DNA of 64,000 nt from Hydrangea macrophylla (taxonomy: Eukaryota > Streptophyta > Magnoliopsida > Cornales > Hydrangeaceae): the NCBI GenBank assembly GCA_033977485.1, contig CM066994.1, forward strand, positions 9,178,001-9,242,000. The letters are read 5' to 3'. Below are positions 1 to 11,528 of the stretch, in pieces. How positions within the stretch are numbered: position 1 is the stretch's first letter; the number at the start of each line of letters is the position of its first letter. Position numbers and translations under genes: made by a program. The notes beneath the pieces were generated by a model. That model was not told the DNA's origin and ran no database searches. It was given only the letters and a program-made list of their open reading frames with translations.

Positions 1-106
1 AAGCTTATAATAGTTAGATATTGCTATATTTGTAGTATTTTGGTATTTAAGATGTACGTGTTAATAATTGATACATTTGATGGAAGACTTGTTTGTGTTT
101 TTAGTA

Positions 107-497
107 GGGGTGTAAGCTTATTTCGAATAGCCGAACCGAGCTAACCGATTGGGTTTCTTAAATTACTTAGGACTAAAAAATTGATCTGATCGCCAAAATT
201 GGCAAAATAGATCGAACCGACCACTTCGGTTGGTTTTCAAAACATGAAAAAAAAACTTCGATTCGATTCGATTCGATTCGATTCGATCCGATCCGAACCG
301 AACCGAACTGAACCGATGACACCCTACACGGGTTAGACGGGTTAAACGGGTGACCCGTATATGACCCGGCACGATTATAACCCGACACGATTATGACACG
401 TTAAGAATGACACGATTATAACCCGGCACGACAATGACCCGACACGATAATGACCCGACACGATTGTGACCCGACACGACCCGATTACCACCCCTAA
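107..497. repeat. Degenerate inverted-repeat element with simple-repeat core
   Basis: The stretch is bounded by AGGGGTG on the left and CACCCCT on the right, which looks like a short terminal inverted repeat. Inside are a run of TTCGA pentamers (about 258-290), an ACCGAAC-rich stretch, and about seven degenerate copies of a 16-bp unit resembling ACACGATTATGACCCG (370-485). I could not find a matching target duplication. ORFs across it are low-complexity translations and not genes. A non-autonomous hAT-like element is the best guess. Confidence 0.45.
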
Positions 498-547
498 TTG
501 TGTTATAGTTGTTTTAGAATTTGCCTTGGAATAATATTTGGGGTACA

Positions 548-646
548 CCCTTACACATCCAAAAAGTATCCACACTTTGAGGTGGACTAATGAGAAGCAC
601 CCACACTCTCAGGGTGTGGATATTTTTTGAGTGTGTAAAAATATGC
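548..646. mobile_element. Small MITE-like foldback
   Basis: The ends GGGGTACACCCTTACACA and (complement of) GTGTGTAAAAATATGCCCC pair with mismatches over roughly 36 bp, and the middle (TCCACAC / GTGTGGA) also pairs. There is no coding potential. The possible duplication (TAATATTT / TAACATTG) is too weak to assign a superfamily. Confidence 0.4.
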
Positions 647-650
647 CCCT

Positions 651-2118
651 AACATTGTTATTTGCCTTGTCATCATGTTCGTGTGTTGTGTCGATGTCCG
701 TGCTCCATATCCAATAAAAATGTTTTTTTTTTTTTTTTTCTCTTGGTAAGTTCATGTAACAAATGGGTTTAAAGAAAGCACAATGACACTTTCAATTAAT
801 TTTAATGGTTCCAAATTCCAAAATGTTGAGATGATCTAGAAAGAAAATTAATTAGATGGTACCCTCTTTGTTTTCATGCATGAGGGTAGCCCACCACATG
901 TATTGGCTTGTGAATTGGAAATTTGGAAGTATGTATGGGAGACTTGGAGTCTTTCGTTTGTCAATTCTTGGTAATTAGACACATGTCCAACTCTATCACT
1001 CTCTCTCTAGACTCTAGATAGTAGATTTAGAGATGTGTGTGCTTAAGGGATAAGCACAAGATGGGGCACATTTAAAGCAAAGTTGGATGGAATAACCTTT
1101 TAATTCACTTACTTGGGAGAATTAAACTTTCTTTTAAAAGAGTTTATTCTGTGATAAGCTTTACACGTATCATATTATAGAGAAAATTATTCCATGCCCA
1201 TCACATCAGGGCTGAACTAGAAATTTGCACTTAGGGAGAGTTACTAGGCTACCCAATCACGAGCCAGATTATTTTTAAGATCTATTTATACGTATTTTTA
1301 GTTATGATTTTTTGTATAAAGATCCAGTTTTATTATGTGAGATTTTGTCCATTTTTAAAGTTGGGAGGTCATTTGGCTTATGATTGATCACGTGGAGTGT
1401 TATATTGAATATTGTCATAAATCATTTTGTAAAAGTTAAAATTTTGGAAGGATCAATATGTAAATTAAATTTAAAATTTTACAAATTAAATGTGCATAAT
1501 TCCACCTTTGTGAGCTCTTCATCATTGTAGGATTCACGTGAATCTCACAAAATATTCAATCGTAATATTAGATTAAGTTACATAAGATAATTTCTCCAAA
1601 TTATATATATAATGTGTTTGTGTGTCATGTATATTTACAGGCAAGGACATATGCCAGGGCTATGAAGGCAACCCTTTTCTTCTCAAGTGCCACACACAAC
1701 ATAAATGTCAACAAAATATTCAAATTCATAATGGCCAAGCTCTTTAACTTGCCATGGACGGTCCAGCGTAATTTGACTCTTGGAGAACCTATTATTGATT
1801 TCTAATCTTAGCTACTTAATTTCTCTTAATTCCATTTGTATATATATAAATATAAAGAGAGAAAAAAGGAAATGAAGAAGAGAAGAAGAAATTGATTAGC
1901 CATTGATATGGTGTAGTTGGCTGTTGATCTTTTTTGGGGTGTTTTGTTTTTGTCACTTTGTCCCCATTTTCTATGCAATTACAGTTTTTGTTGCGTTTTT
2001 TTCTTTTGAGGCTGCTAAAGTAAAGAAACTTATAATTCTCTATCAAGTCTTTCTCGTGTTGGAGAATATAAGTTAAAGTTAACAGTAATAAAAAGCAACA
2101 GGTCAACCAGAAAGTTAA
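651..2118. other. Intergenic AT-rich DNA, no gene recognised
   Basis: I see no convincing coding region. There is a poly(T) run near 723-740. A 63-codon reading frame at 1614-1805 has no recognisable motif, no neighbours in frame and no clear splice structure, so it is not called. Confidence 0.5.
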
Positions 2119-2127
2119 ATATTAGTA

Positions 2128-2691
2128 GGGTGAATTACGCTAACACCCCCTCAACTATTGCAAATTTTCACTAACATTGCTTCGGTTTCGGTTGTCGTCC
2201 AAAAAAATGAATACTTTTGTATCATGTTACCAACACATGATATAAAAGTATTAACAACATTACATTTTTGCATCTCCTTATTGTTGACAATTTTAGAACA
2301 AAATTGCCTAAATTTTGATACATTAGAATTATGTGTGCAACAAAGGATAATCTTCCTTCAAATTTTCAAAAGCTCAAACGAGGGATAAATAAATCAAAAA
2401 TGATACACACACACACACCAAAACACCCACTGAAACACCCTCAGGCCCTTCTAAGCAAAATTTTAAAAATTTGGGTGGGACCCACACCCAAATCAGTCCC
2501 TTAAATCCCAAAATCAGTCCCTTTTCCCTCCATTTCTCCTTTTCCCCCAATCACACCCGAGAACCCCAGCCCTCCCCCCGCAGACCCCTGCCCCCCTCCC
2601 CTCACCGTCGACGCCTTGCCCGGAACGTCCACTGCAGGTCGCCGGAGCGCCGTCCACTACAGGTCGCCGCCGCCGGCTCCTTCTTGGTAAG

Positions 2692-2745
<54 letters not shown>

Positions 2746-3212
2746 GTGTGTGTGTGTGTCTCTCTCTCTCTTTATCTCTCATTCTTTGTGGACTCAAAGT
2801 AAGGCATCTATCTCTCATACTTTGATGTTTGATATCAAGCCCATTTCATGTTTGATATCTCACAGTATGAATTTAATATGCCCATTTCATGTTTGAATTT
2901 AATATGCCCATTTCATGTTTGATATCTCACAGTAAGGCATCTAACTCACAGTATGAATTTAGTATGCCCATTTCATGTTTGATATCTCATTCTATCCTTT
3001 TGCTATTTGCTTCCATTTGTAAACTCACCATTTGTAAGTGAAAGTAAGTGAAAAGTAATAGGATAAATGTCTTACTGATAAAAAAAATTCTCATTTGTAA
3101 ACCCACCATTTGTAAGTGAAAGCGATCCATTCTGCCCTAGTGTTTTAAAATACTCATAAATTCTGCCCTAGTGTTTTAAAAAAGGGGGGAAAATGGTGGG
3201 TGATGGTCCAAA
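2128..3212 (+). repeat. MULE left terminal inverted repeat
   Basis: It pairs with 5374-6379. From about 2400 to 3212 the match to the reverse complement of the right arm is almost base for base, including the (CT)n tract near 2694-2740 and the repeated phrases TTTCATGTTTGATATCTCA and CATTTGTAAGTGAAAG. The outer 270 bp are more diverged. The inner end falls at GGTCCAAA (about 3205-3212). Confidence 0.85.
2400..2686 (+). promoter_or_regulatory. Inward promoter and non-coding first exon in left TIR
   Basis: A GC-rich leader (2540-2686) ends at TTCTTG followed by a consensus splice donor GTAAGT (2687-2692) and a pyrimidine-rich stretch. It lacks an ATG that would read sensibly into a gene. The same structure is repeated in mirror image in the right TIR. 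I infer that it supplies the promoter and 5' UTR exon for the GRF gene that starts at 3590, using an acceptor such as the CAG at about 3572-3574. Transcript data would be needed to prove the start site. Confidence 0.5.
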
Positions 3213-3565
3213 CAGATAATATTTTCTGTTTACACTAACAGATAATATTATTTGTCAACTTTAAACCACTATAACTTTATCAATTCTTGGGCTTTTTGGG
3301 TGATTTTTTTTTTTTGAATTCATGTATTTATTTGAGATCTACGCATTGGACTTGAAAGTTGTACAAAAAAAAGCAATTTGGAACCTCATTTTTCATTTTT
3401 ATCTTAGCTGTGACATAAACAGATAATATTATCTGTTTACACTAACAGATAATATTATTTGTCAACTTTAAACCACCATAACTTTATCAATTCTTGGGCT
3501 TTTTGGATGATTTTTTTTTTGATTTCATGTATTTCTTTAAGATCTACGCATCGGATTTGAAAGTT
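3213..3565. repeat. Tandem ~207-bp units, left block
   Basis: Two units start at about 3213 and 3420. Each begins with CAGATAATATT and continues with TTGTCAACTTTAAACCAC, ATCAATTCTTGGGCTTTTTGG and TGAAAGTT. The second ends in GAAAGTT, where the GRF gene begins. The boundary of the second unit carries a perfect 24-nt palindrome at 3416-3439 with core AGATAATATTATCT. Confidence 0.8.
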
Positions 3566-3589
3566 CAATGAACATGACCAGCTTGCTTA

Positions 3590-4034
3590 ATGGTGTATTT
3601 TGATAGAACAATGTCTTCATCAAGTAATAACACCTCTCCATTGAATTGTGTGAAAGTGCCATTAAAGAAGTGTTGGTGTGGAAGAGTAGCAATATTGAAA
3701 ACTTCGCAAAAAGAATGGAGCAAGGATTGTTTGTTTTACTCATGCCCGGGATATCTAGTAAGGCTTAATTCTTGGAATGGATTGCATTACTAAATATATG
3801 TTGTTTTTTGGGTGATTTTTTTATATTAACAACTTGTTTCATTCATAGGATCACAAACAACCATGTAATTTCTTTCTATGGTGCGAAGACAACAGTAAAG
3901 ACGACGTTGAGGCTGATGCAACTTCATCAAAGTGTGATGTCAACGAAATGAAAGACTTTCGACATGAAGTGAAGACAACGATACAACATGCAGAAAAGCA
4001 AATATGTGTTGAAATAAAAAAAAATGGGCAATAA
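3590..4034 (+). CDS. GRF-type zinc finger protein, two exons
   Basis: Exons are 3590-3757 and 3849-4034, with GTAAGG donor and TAG acceptor, phase 0, giving 117 aa. An inner ATG at 3611 (MSSSSNN) could be the real start. The finger runs from CWCG (residues about 28-31) through LFYSCPG to PCNFFLWCED just after the splice, matching the C-x-C, C, C-x-F-x-W layout of zf-GRF proteins. The C-terminal 40 residues are charged and may be helical. GRF fingers bind single-stranded nucleic acid in several eukaryotic repair and topoisomerase proteins; short stand-alone versions are common in plant genomes. It lies between two blocks of tandem repeats inside the MULE. Its job for the element is unknown. 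It has no internal stops. Confidence 0.7.
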
Positions 4035-4239
4035 GCTCTTTTTGAAAATGCTAGTCATATGTGCTTTGATGTTTTTATTAGGAAAACAAATGTCTTTTCT
4101 TTCCGTTTGAGAACTTCTCTTTATTTTAGTTTTTTTGTAATTTGGCATGTAAGGAATCAATGAACACTTGTGTAAGGATTTGTGCCTAAATGTATTCTAT
4201 AATAGTCATGTTATGAATTTGGGTTTTTTGTTGCAAGTG

Positions 4240-4705
4240 TCATGTTACAAACAGATAATATTATTTGTCAACTTTAAATCACTATAACTTTATCAATTCT
4301 TAGGCTTTTTGGGTGATTTTTTTTTTGAATTCATGTATTTATTTGAGATCTACGCATTGGACTTGAAAGTTGTACAAAAAAAAGCAATAAGGAACCTCAT
4401 TTTTCATTTTTATCTTAGCTGTGACATAAACAGATAATATTATCTGTTTACACTAACAGATAATATTATTTGTCAACTTTAAACCACCATAACTTTGTCA
4501 ATTCTTGGGCTTTTTGGGAGATTTTTTTTTTTTTTGAATTCATGTATTTATTTGAGATCTGCGCATTGGACTTGAAAGTTGTACAAAAAAAAAAGCAATT
4601 TGGAACCTCATTTTTCCTTTTTATCTTAGCTGTGACACAAACAGATAATATTATCTGTTTACACTAACAGATAATATTATTTGTCAACTTTAAACCACTA
4701 TAATT
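4240..4705. repeat. Tandem ~207-bp units, right block
   Basis: This block continues the same unit as 3213-3565, with unit starts near 4247, 4431 and 4641. Palindromes lie at 4427-4450 (24 nt) and 4639-4660 (22 nt), all with core AGATAATATTATCT. The array is therefore split by the GRF gene, which suggests the gene was inserted into, or copied along with, the repeats. Confidence 0.8.
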
Positions 4706-4876
4706 TGGACCTTTGTTTTTCATAAGCATAACCACAACCAAACTTACTGCTAAACACCATAGCACAGCCAACAGACATCAAATAAAGTCATACTAAACGC
4801 TTCCAAACCATCAAATAAAGTCATACTAAATGCTTTCAAACCATCAAATACAGTCATAGTCAAATTCATGAACCCA

Positions 4877-5275
4877 TCACAAACTATTATAGGAAAGTTC
4901 AACTGATGTCACAGACCACTTTCCATTGGGACAATGAAATGCCCTAAGCTTTGCTTTGCAATCCATCTTTGCGGTTGGGCGCACATTTAACGGGTTTGTT
5001 GATCTACTCCTTAACGTACCACCACGAGTACACTGAAATGCCACATATCTGACGACCCCTTCCTTCTTTGTAGAGCTTCTTTTAACCACAGCAAAACCTT
5101 TATCTCTACCATATTCGGCATAAAACACCATCAGCTCATCCAAAGAATCAAACTCCATCCTCTTTTTCGGCTCATCAATTTGGTTTTCTACGTCTCTTAT
5201 TTGCTCCTTGTCATGATCAATTTCGATAATATCCTCATGAATGCTTATCGAACCACTTGAAACTTCTTCTTCCAT
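4877..5275 (-). CDS. FAR1-type DNA-binding domain protein, truncated
   Basis: The 132-aa product starts with an acidic leader, followed by a FAR1/FHY3-type domain: FDSLDELMVFYAEYGRDKGF, then RSSTKK, FQCTRGG, RPTAKMDCKAKLRAF and GKWSVTSVEL. This WRKY-GCM1-like fold uses C, C, H and H to bind zinc. Both cysteines are present, but the expected closing His-x-His segment is replaced by SYNSL and a stop, so the zinc site looks incomplete and no transposase core follows. A splice acceptor TAG lies a few bases before the ATG (about 5281), matching the donor in the right TIR at 5878. It may act as a repressor-like DNA-binding fragment or be a decaying remnant. Confidence 0.7.
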   Translation of the reverse strand: MEEEVSSGSISIHEDIIEIDHDKEQIRDVENQIDEPKKRMEFDSLDELMVFYAEYGRDKGFAVVKRSSTKKEGVVRYVAFQCTRGGTLRSRSTNPLNVRPTAKMDCKAKLRAFHCPNGKWSVTSVELSYNSL

Positions 5276-5373
5276 TTCTCTACAATATATAATACAATCA
5301 TCAATTTATACGGATTTATATAGAGATTGCTTCAACAAACCAACATTATGATAGCAAAATAGCTAGGGCAGAA

Positions 5374-6379
5374 TTTGGACCATCACCCACCATTTTCCCC
5401 CCTTTTTTAAAACACTAGGGCAGAATTTGTGAGTATTTTAAAACACTAGGGCAGAATGGATCACTTTCACTTACAAATGGTGGGTTTACAAATGAGAAAT
5501 TTTTTTTATCAGTAAGACATTTATCCTATTACTTTTCACTTACTTTCACTTACAAATGGTGGGTTTACAAATGGAAGCAAATAGCAAAAGGATAGAATGA
5601 GATATCAAACATGAAATGGGCATACTAAATTCATACTGTGAGTTAGATGCCTTACTGTGAGATATCAAACATGAAATGGGCATATTAAATTCAAACATGA
5701 AATGGGCATATTAAATTCATATTGTGAGATATCAAACATGAAATGGGCTTGATATCAAACATCAAAGTATGAGAGATAGATGCCTTACTTTGAGTCCACA
5801 AAGAATGAGAAATAAAGAGAGAGACACACACACACACACACAGAGCGAGAGAGAGAGAGAGAGAGAGAGAAGACTTACCAAGAAGGAGCCGGCGACGGCG
5901 ACCTGTAGTGGACGGCGCTCCGGCGACCTGCAGTGGACGTTCCGGGCAAGGCGTCGACGGTGAGGGGAGGGGGGCAGGGGTCTGCGGGGGGAGGGCTGGG
6001 GTTCTCGGGTGTGATTGGGGGAAAAGGAGAAATGGAGGGAAAAGGGACTAATTTTGGGATTTGAGGGACTGATTTGGGTGTGGGTCCCACCCAAATTTTT
6101 AAAATTTTGCTTGGAAGGGCCTGAGGGTGTTTCAGTGGGTGTTTTGGTGTGTGTGTGTATCATTTTTGTAAATAAATATCATGCTGTTAATGTTTTGACT
6201 TTTTGTAAGATATATTGTTCACTTGATACAAAAATGGTAGTTTTTTGGACGGAATTTTATCATAAGGGGTGTTAGTGAAAAAAATCAATAGTTGAGGGGG
6301 ATCAACTTGTCAAGTTTTATAGTTTAAGAAGGTGCCTGAAAAAGAGTCATAGTTGAGGGGGTGTTATTGTAATCTGCGC
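5374..6379 (-). repeat. MULE right terminal inverted repeat
   Basis: This is the mirror copy of 2128-3212. It includes the GC-rich leader (5880-6010), the (CT)n/(GT)n tract (5819-5870 on the plus strand) and the donor GTAAGT read on the minus strand at 5873-5878. Identity with the left arm is high except in the outer ~200 bp. Confidence 0.85.
5879..6170 (-). promoter_or_regulatory. Inward promoter and non-coding first exon in right TIR
   Basis: This is the same leader plus donor as in the left arm, here facing the FAR1-type reading frame. The predicted structure is exon 1 ending at 5879, an intron, then an acceptor just upstream of the ATG at 5275. Confidence 0.5.
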
Positions 6380-6388
6380 ATATTAGTA

Positions 6389-7080
6389 AATGCAAAGCAT
6401 GTTAAATGGCTTTAGTCTTTAGAAACTAAATATTTGATTGTTAAAGTCAAGCAATCATATGGGACATTTAGTGAAAATGATATTATAATAAAAAATTTTA
6501 GAGTTAACGATTAATATTTGTGATTAGGGACTTTTTAACAGATTAAGAATCAAATTGGACTTTAAACTTTTGACAGCTACTTCTAAGGACTTTCGCCTAA
6601 ATTCCTATCATTTTTTTTTTTACACTAATTGATAGTTCTACCCAGATGAACCTTTTATGAATTACGAATTCTTGTTATTTATCCCAACAATTATCACTAA
6701 AACTCCTATCATATATGTCAACATTGTGTCAATAACAAATCATATTAGTGTGATATTCCTATTATGACAATTAATTTTCTTTAAAAAGATAAGAAAATTG
6801 AAGGTTGAAACTTCCTGTGAACAATGCTACTAGTGATGGGAAAAAAGAAATCCTCAAAAAACAAAAATGAAACAAAAATAATAATGATTTGAACACATCC
6901 TCAGTACTTTTAACATCTGTAAAATATCAAAATCTCCAGGAGAAAATACACTACTCTCCACTTATTTCAACATATTGTGTATGGATCACCATGTTATGAA
7001 TTAATATGAAAGACTTGAAATAGAGGTTTCATGCAACAATGCAAGAAAGAACCCAGTCTATGTGAATGCACCACCATATC

Positions 7081-7151
<71 letters not shown>

Positions 7152-7300
7152 CTTGTCTTTGATCTTCTACCTGTAGGCTGTATCCACACTATGCTTGTTC
7201 ACCCATTTAGAGTATGGTATTATGCAGCAAACAAAAAAAAAATTACAAGAGTCACAAGTCACATTTTCATAAGAGAATCATGTGATAAATAATACATAAC
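6389..7300. other. Intergenic, AT-rich
   Basis: I see no coding region. A microsatellite (CT)n (7084-7127) followed by (CA)n (7127-7151) dominates the right part. The region lies between the MULE and the 3' end of the DAWDLE-like gene, whose 3' UTR probably occupies its right edge. Confidence 0.5.
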
Positions 7301-7527
7301 ATCTGGATTTCAAGGTGTGGTGAAGGGAAACGAAGATCTCCATAAGAATGTGCAGCTTTACATACAAACTCTGGTAAATTTTCAATACGTTGCAAAATTG
7401 ACACTACTAAAGAAGTTCAAACTCTTAATAAGGCGATCATTCTCTCTAGGAACTCAAAAATTGTTGAACCGCCTTCTCCCACATGGGGATGAGAGAGAAT
7501 CAAATCGATGCAGCCACGTGATGCACA

Positions 7528-10500
7528 TCATCCGGCTGAGTTCTCGTGTAGCATCACATACTCGCGGCTGCAAAATATCAGAAACACACAACAATGAAAA
7601 TCAATTAAAAATAATTAAAAGCTACCAAACAGTGCACTAAAAACTGAGGACATGACTGAAGCAAGCAACGAACAAAGCAATAGGTATTGCGGCAACGGAT
7701 TCTCAGAGAGTGAAATGGGACCAAAGAAAGTTGAAACAAACATTTCAAATTGCATATATAAATGACCCACAGAAGTTAGAATTGGTTTAAGAAAAAAAAA
7801 AAAGTAAAATAAGGTTAAAGCAACTGTGTAGTGTAGACAACTGAAACTAATAGATATCATATGCACACTCTATAACTAAATGCTCTAGAGAAAAGGAAAG
7901 ATGAAAACTACTACTACGCAAATGAGAAGATAATCAAATCAGAAAATACAAAGAATAAAAATGCATAAACGAGTATCGAGATTCCAAAGCAACTAGCAAC
8001 GCGGGACCGAAGGCATGTTGTACAAGTTGGACAAAAACACTCAATTGCCCAATTTCATCAAACTGGAAGAAAGAAAAAAAAAATGTGAATACTATAACCA
8101 GGTCCAAGCATTTATAAGCATGCTATGGGTAATTGTTGAATTGCCTACCTACTATTACCAAACTTTATGGTGTCTTTTTCCAGAAGTTCATAATAACGTT
8201 GAGCTTCGATACGATTATCCTGCAAATGCAAAAGTAAATGTTAAACCGGAAAACAACAGAACAGTCAAATTTAGCTTGTTCATAGCACCATGGTAAAATA
8301 AATAAACCATAATAAATGCATACGAGATATTACGATGGATGCTTACATTAAGAAAAGTTCCATTTGTGCTTCCAAGGTCCATTATGTAAGGCCTGTTTGG
8401 TGGAATAAAAAATTTATTCAGAATACTAGACATTTGCTCCCTAATGCATGAAAGTGATTGCATATTAGGGATTTAATCTTACATTACTTGCTTTGATAAA
8501 GTGCCATCTGGTTGCTCCTTCTCAACTTGCCTGATAATGAAGAAAAGTTTCATCACATCACTAAAATATTAAGAACCCATTTGGGACAGCTTTTCAATAA
8601 TCACTTTTTCGAATAAGAATTGTTTTTTAAAAGCTAGAAATTGGAGCTTATTTAGCTTTGAAAACGAAACATACATTTTAGAAAGCTGTGAAAAAGCTTA
8701 AATCCAAATGGTCACAGTTAATAAGTAATTTTTGGCCCGAAAAAGCTATCTCACGCTGGCACTAAAACTTCAAATTCAGAAATTTACCTATATTGGAGGA
8801 CAGCATGTTGTTTGCTGCAAGATGGGTGGTCTGTAGGGATATCTGCCACCCTCCTCTCTCTGCCAAAAAGGTAACAGGTCTGCCGATGTACATATAAGGG
8901 CTCTGTTCATAAACATACTTGTTAGAAGAGCAATCGTAAATAAAAAAAGAAATGCTCCTTACGACACACAATGATGATTGATTGATGAAGCAAGAAGACA
9001 GGATGGGAGCTATAACCATAGGCATAACTAGGGAAGGCTTTACAGTTCTATCTAAACTTCATATTAGTTGTAGTAACTAGTATGAAATGCACAGACCCAC
9101 AGAAGGAAAAAAATAATAATAATAATAATAAATTATTGTTACGCTCAATGCAGTTCACCACCCAGATATCATTTATAGCTTTATACAATATACAATGGGT
9201 CATGCAGTTACAAGTTACAACATTTAACCATGTAGATCTCTATACTTTAGTGAAACAACATTTAACCATGTTTGACAAAAATGTCCAGTGATGGAAATTG
9301 AACCTTTACCGCAATTTTTTTCAATTATGTGTTTTGACTAATATAAAACCAAAAGTATTGAACCTGCTTCACAAGTAGTGAAAATAACAAAAACATCAAA
9401 TCAAAAATTAAAAAGGAAAAACTCGTTATTTCATATTGAAATTAACATATTAACTATACATCAAATCAAACATATAAGATTAAGAAGTAGGCTCCAAAGT
9501 GACTTCAATCCAACAACGTTGAACTTTGTATCCACTTTGGATAATGATATCCTGGGTACTTGAGTTAGTAGAAAGTTGATCTAACCTTCAAAGTTTGCTT
9601 AAAGATTTAGAAGAAAAACTGGAGAGAGGTCTTTCAAACCACATAAGTGGGAATTTACAAATAGTCTTTGTGACTGAACTTCTCCATATACTGTATACAC
9701 AGAGTTACAAAATGGTTGCTATCAAAGCTATGAACAGAAGTAAACTGATATTACAATGTTTATCCCAGTACTTTGTGAACACATGGTTCACCACAAAAGA
9801 TCAGACAGTTTAAAACCAGGATGTAAACTGATTTAGGATGAACACAAGTGTACACAAATAATTTTCGCGCCCGCGAAAGGGTCATAAACCTAACAGGGCA
9901 TGCTTGGTATGCACTAAACATCAAGTTTACATAATAGAGTTGGTTATATATTCATAAACCCACGTTGCTTCTACCAAATGACAAAAATAAACCTCTGGAA
10001 TAGAGTAATGTGGAAGGAGCAAAATATCAATCTTTTATCAAATAAATGTACAGCATACATTTTTGACGAGTATAAGAGAGAAAGTGAGTCTCTATGGTTT
10101 GACCAAAGATGGATCGACAAAAAAGGTCAGTTTGCAAGAAAATAGCAATCATAAACGGTAACCTAGAATGGGTAGTTTGAACCTGCCTCTTTTACCATTT
10201 TAAATATCTCAAAATTAAGTTTACAAAAAATGCTGCCACACTGTTGACAAGCAAGACAAATTAAATCCGAAATGACATTAGAATGATGGGAACGGGGAAA
10301 ATCGACTACTGAACTGACCAAACTCCAATCACAACTGCATCAACAGAGAAACTCAACTGGCAACAAAGGCAAATGAATCTTCCAGTAACAGGACAAAGCA
10401 CAAGAATTGTCTATCAAGACAATAAAAAATTCAAAGATAGAAGAAAACCACAGCACTGAATCCAATTATAAGGCCTTACAAAACTTACCATTAAGCACTT

Positions 10501-11483
10501 CACCACCCTTGAAAACATAGAGTCGCCATCTTACATTTGGTTTACGAGCATCAGAGGGTTCATTGAACAGCAGTGTCACACCTGATATGAAGAAAAATCT
10601 TATTAGGATTGTCCTAGTACAGTGGAACAAAGCAGTGTAGCACAGAACTCCAACAATAATGGTTGCAGAGGCTACACATAAACAGGGAAAGAACATGATG
10701 CATAACAGCATGAGCTAAGCAATAACATGACAAAATCAATAAGATATAGCATACGATTTGAGTTGACATCCCAAAATGATATGTAAAGGAAGACACTACC
10801 ACTATTTTTATCAAACTCAAATGAGTATTACTTAATTTCACCGAACTATTATAAATGTTGATATCAAAAGCCCAACACGGATGTAAACAGTTTCTTAACA
10901 GAGTCCAGCTTGAGTAAAGCAATAATAAAAGAAGAATTCATACAAAAGAGCGCAATGAAAATATCACCTCTAACTCTATTGGTTTCTGCAGCAAGCTTTC
11001 CAGAGAGCTCAAAAGAAGGTTTATCCTGCAAGTTAAAGTCCAGTTAAAAGACAGCAGAACTTGCGGTCTATCCAAGCTATACATCCAACATAAAAATTCT
11101 CAAAACCCGGGTTGTAGAAAACAGAGAAAAATATAATGTCCTTACATCTGCAAACGTTTCGAAATTATGACAATAGTCTTGTTCAGATAATAAAGATATC
11201 ATACATAGTCATTCAATGTAACTACATAAAGAAACTAGCTCTCACAAATCAAGCAAGCCATTACCTTCTGCTTTGCTTCCAAAGCCTCTGCAGCGGCCTT
11301 CATTTTAGCCACCGAGTCATCATCACCGTTCCTGCTCAAGAAAGTGTTAACCTTTAATTAGAAGCCATATCAGGGCATAGATAACTAAAAACAGCAAACC
11401 AAACTTTTATTTGGCAACATACTAACAGCTCCTAATGATACTCATCCCCCAAAGAAAGCCAACTATAAATCTGAAGGTGGTTC

Positions 11484-11528
<45 letters not shown>

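Larger units (their letters stand above)
2128..6379. mobile_element. MULE with long TIRs carrying two zinc-finger genes
   Basis: The 4252-bp element is flanked by a perfect 9-bp direct repeat ATATTAGTA (2119-2127 and 6380-6388), the duplication length typical of Mutator-like elements. Its long inverted repeats are 2128-3212 and 5374-6379, nearly identical from about 2400 inward. The outermost 29 bp pair imperfectly but share the run TAACACCCCCTCAACT. Between the arms lie a GRF-type zinc-finger gene (plus strand), a FAR1-type DNA-binding reading frame (minus strand) and five copies of a ~207-bp tandem unit. No MULE transposase catalytic domain is present, so it should be non-autonomous. The FAR1 domain belongs to the transposase-derived FHY3/FAR1 family and suggests descent from an autonomous MULE. 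Confidence 0.85.

Noticed and set aside
1614..1805. 63-codon frame in intergenic DNA
   Set aside because: No motif, no splice structure and no conserved neighbour; likely chance.
2471..2896. 141-codon reading frame with long Leu/Ser run
   Set aside because: It lies in the MULE left TIR and crosses the splice donor and (CT)n tract; the mirrored copy in the right TIR shows it is leader sequence, not a gene.
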